DNA from: Pectobacterium carotovorum
GTDB lineage: Bacteria > Pseudomonadota > Gammaproteobacteria > Enterobacterales > Enterobacteriaceae
Length of the DNA: 64,000 nt
NCBI RefSeq assembly: GCF_900129615.1
Contig: NZ_FQWI01000010.1
Coordinates: forward strand, 79,720 to 143,719
Direction of reading: 5' to 3'
Shown: positions 63,909-64,000 of the stretch, one piece after another
How the letters are laid out: each line of letters opens with the position of its first letter
How positions within the stretch are numbered: position 1 is the first letter of the stretch
The notes under the pieces: model-generated
The model's input: only the letters and a program-made list of their open reading frames with translations
Database searches by the model: none
Told to the model about the DNA's origin: nothing
Translations under genes and position numbers: made by a program

Positions 63909-64000
63909 TAATGCCGATCAGTTAAGGATCAGTTGAACGATCCGGTACTTGTGTAACAATCCGTAATCTCACAGGGATTACGGATTTTTTTATGCTACTC
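63909..64000. mobile_element. Probable IS4-type terminus, continues beyond the window
   Basis: TAATGCCGATCAGTTAAGGA and the following AGTTGAACGATCCGG match, from memory, the terminal inverted repeat of IS4. The element would extend past the right edge; only about 92 bp are visible and no transposase can be confirmed. The terminator at 63959-63991 lies inside this stretch. Confidence 0.5.
63959..63991 (+). terminator. Strong intrinsic terminator near the right edge
   Basis: ATCCGTAATC-tcacagg-GATTACGGAT followed by seven Ts. It may end the EamA transcript or insulate the IS element from read-through. Confidence 0.82.

Overview
The window is an enterobacterial chromosome segment and most likely a soft-rot Pectobacterium. 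The evidence is a complete type I secretion cassette for a serralysin-type metalloprotease (prtW-inh-prtDEF), an R-type phage-tail bacteriocin of the carotovoricin kind with an invertible tail-fibre gene, an ERIC repeat, and E. coli-like gene order (glnHPQ / dps / rhtA / ompX; dinG and ybiB). Species was assigned from memory of gene families, not by a database search.

Layout. 0-2 kb holds the edge of an accessory region: a cut-off minus-strand ORF, a 5'-truncated lambda-type integrase, a small orphan ORF and a secreted ankyrin protein. 2-10.4 kb carries stand-alone enzymes and transporters (GyrI-like protein, hydrolase, DHCW cupin, YgaP rhodanese, YeeO-like MATE, CynX-like MFS, OmpX, RhtA, a P-loop kinase-like protein). 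10.6-16.7 kb holds dps, glnHPQ, an M3 oligopeptidase and ybiB. 16.8-35.4 kb is a tailocin on the minus strand. Read in its own direction it runs holin, endolysin, Rz/Rz1, two Mu-like genes (gp25/gp26), terminator, gp37-like and DUF2635 genes, sheath, tube, a ferredoxin-fold gene, gpE/E', tape measure, U, X, D, V, W, J, I, tail fibre and fibre assembly. A second, oppositely oriented fibre/assembly cassette and a Gin/Hin-type invertase close the cluster. No capsid, terminase, portal or replication genes are present. 35.6-42 kb is the protease cassette. dinG follows, so the tailocin and the protease island together occupy the dinG-ybiB interval, which is closed in E. coli. 44.7-64 kb is mostly housekeeping: an AraC/LysE pair, a 35-aa membrane peptide, idi, bglX, a GST, pbpG, an FMN-binding protein, a CYTH protein, mmuPM plus an unknown gene, dusC, queH, a DppA paralogue, pepT and an AraC/EamA divergent pair. 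The window ends in what looks like an IS4-type terminus.

How the parts work together. The lysis genes would release assembled contractile tails. The serine recombinase would flip about 3.6 kb to swap the distal half of the receptor-binding fibre and its chaperone. The silent fibre cassette carries a one-base deletion, so the switched form should be truncated.

The most unusual gene is a 98-aa protein inside the tail operon. It is strikingly like a plant-type [2Fe-2S] ferredoxin, but all four cluster-ligating cysteines are replaced (S40, D45, S48, D78) with exact spacing preserved. It sits between two strong terminators, like a phage moron. Pectobacterium takes up plant ferredoxin for iron and is attacked by ferredoxin-domain bacteriocins (pectocins), so an apo-ferredoxin encoded in a bacteriocin locus is the best candidate here for an undescribed system.
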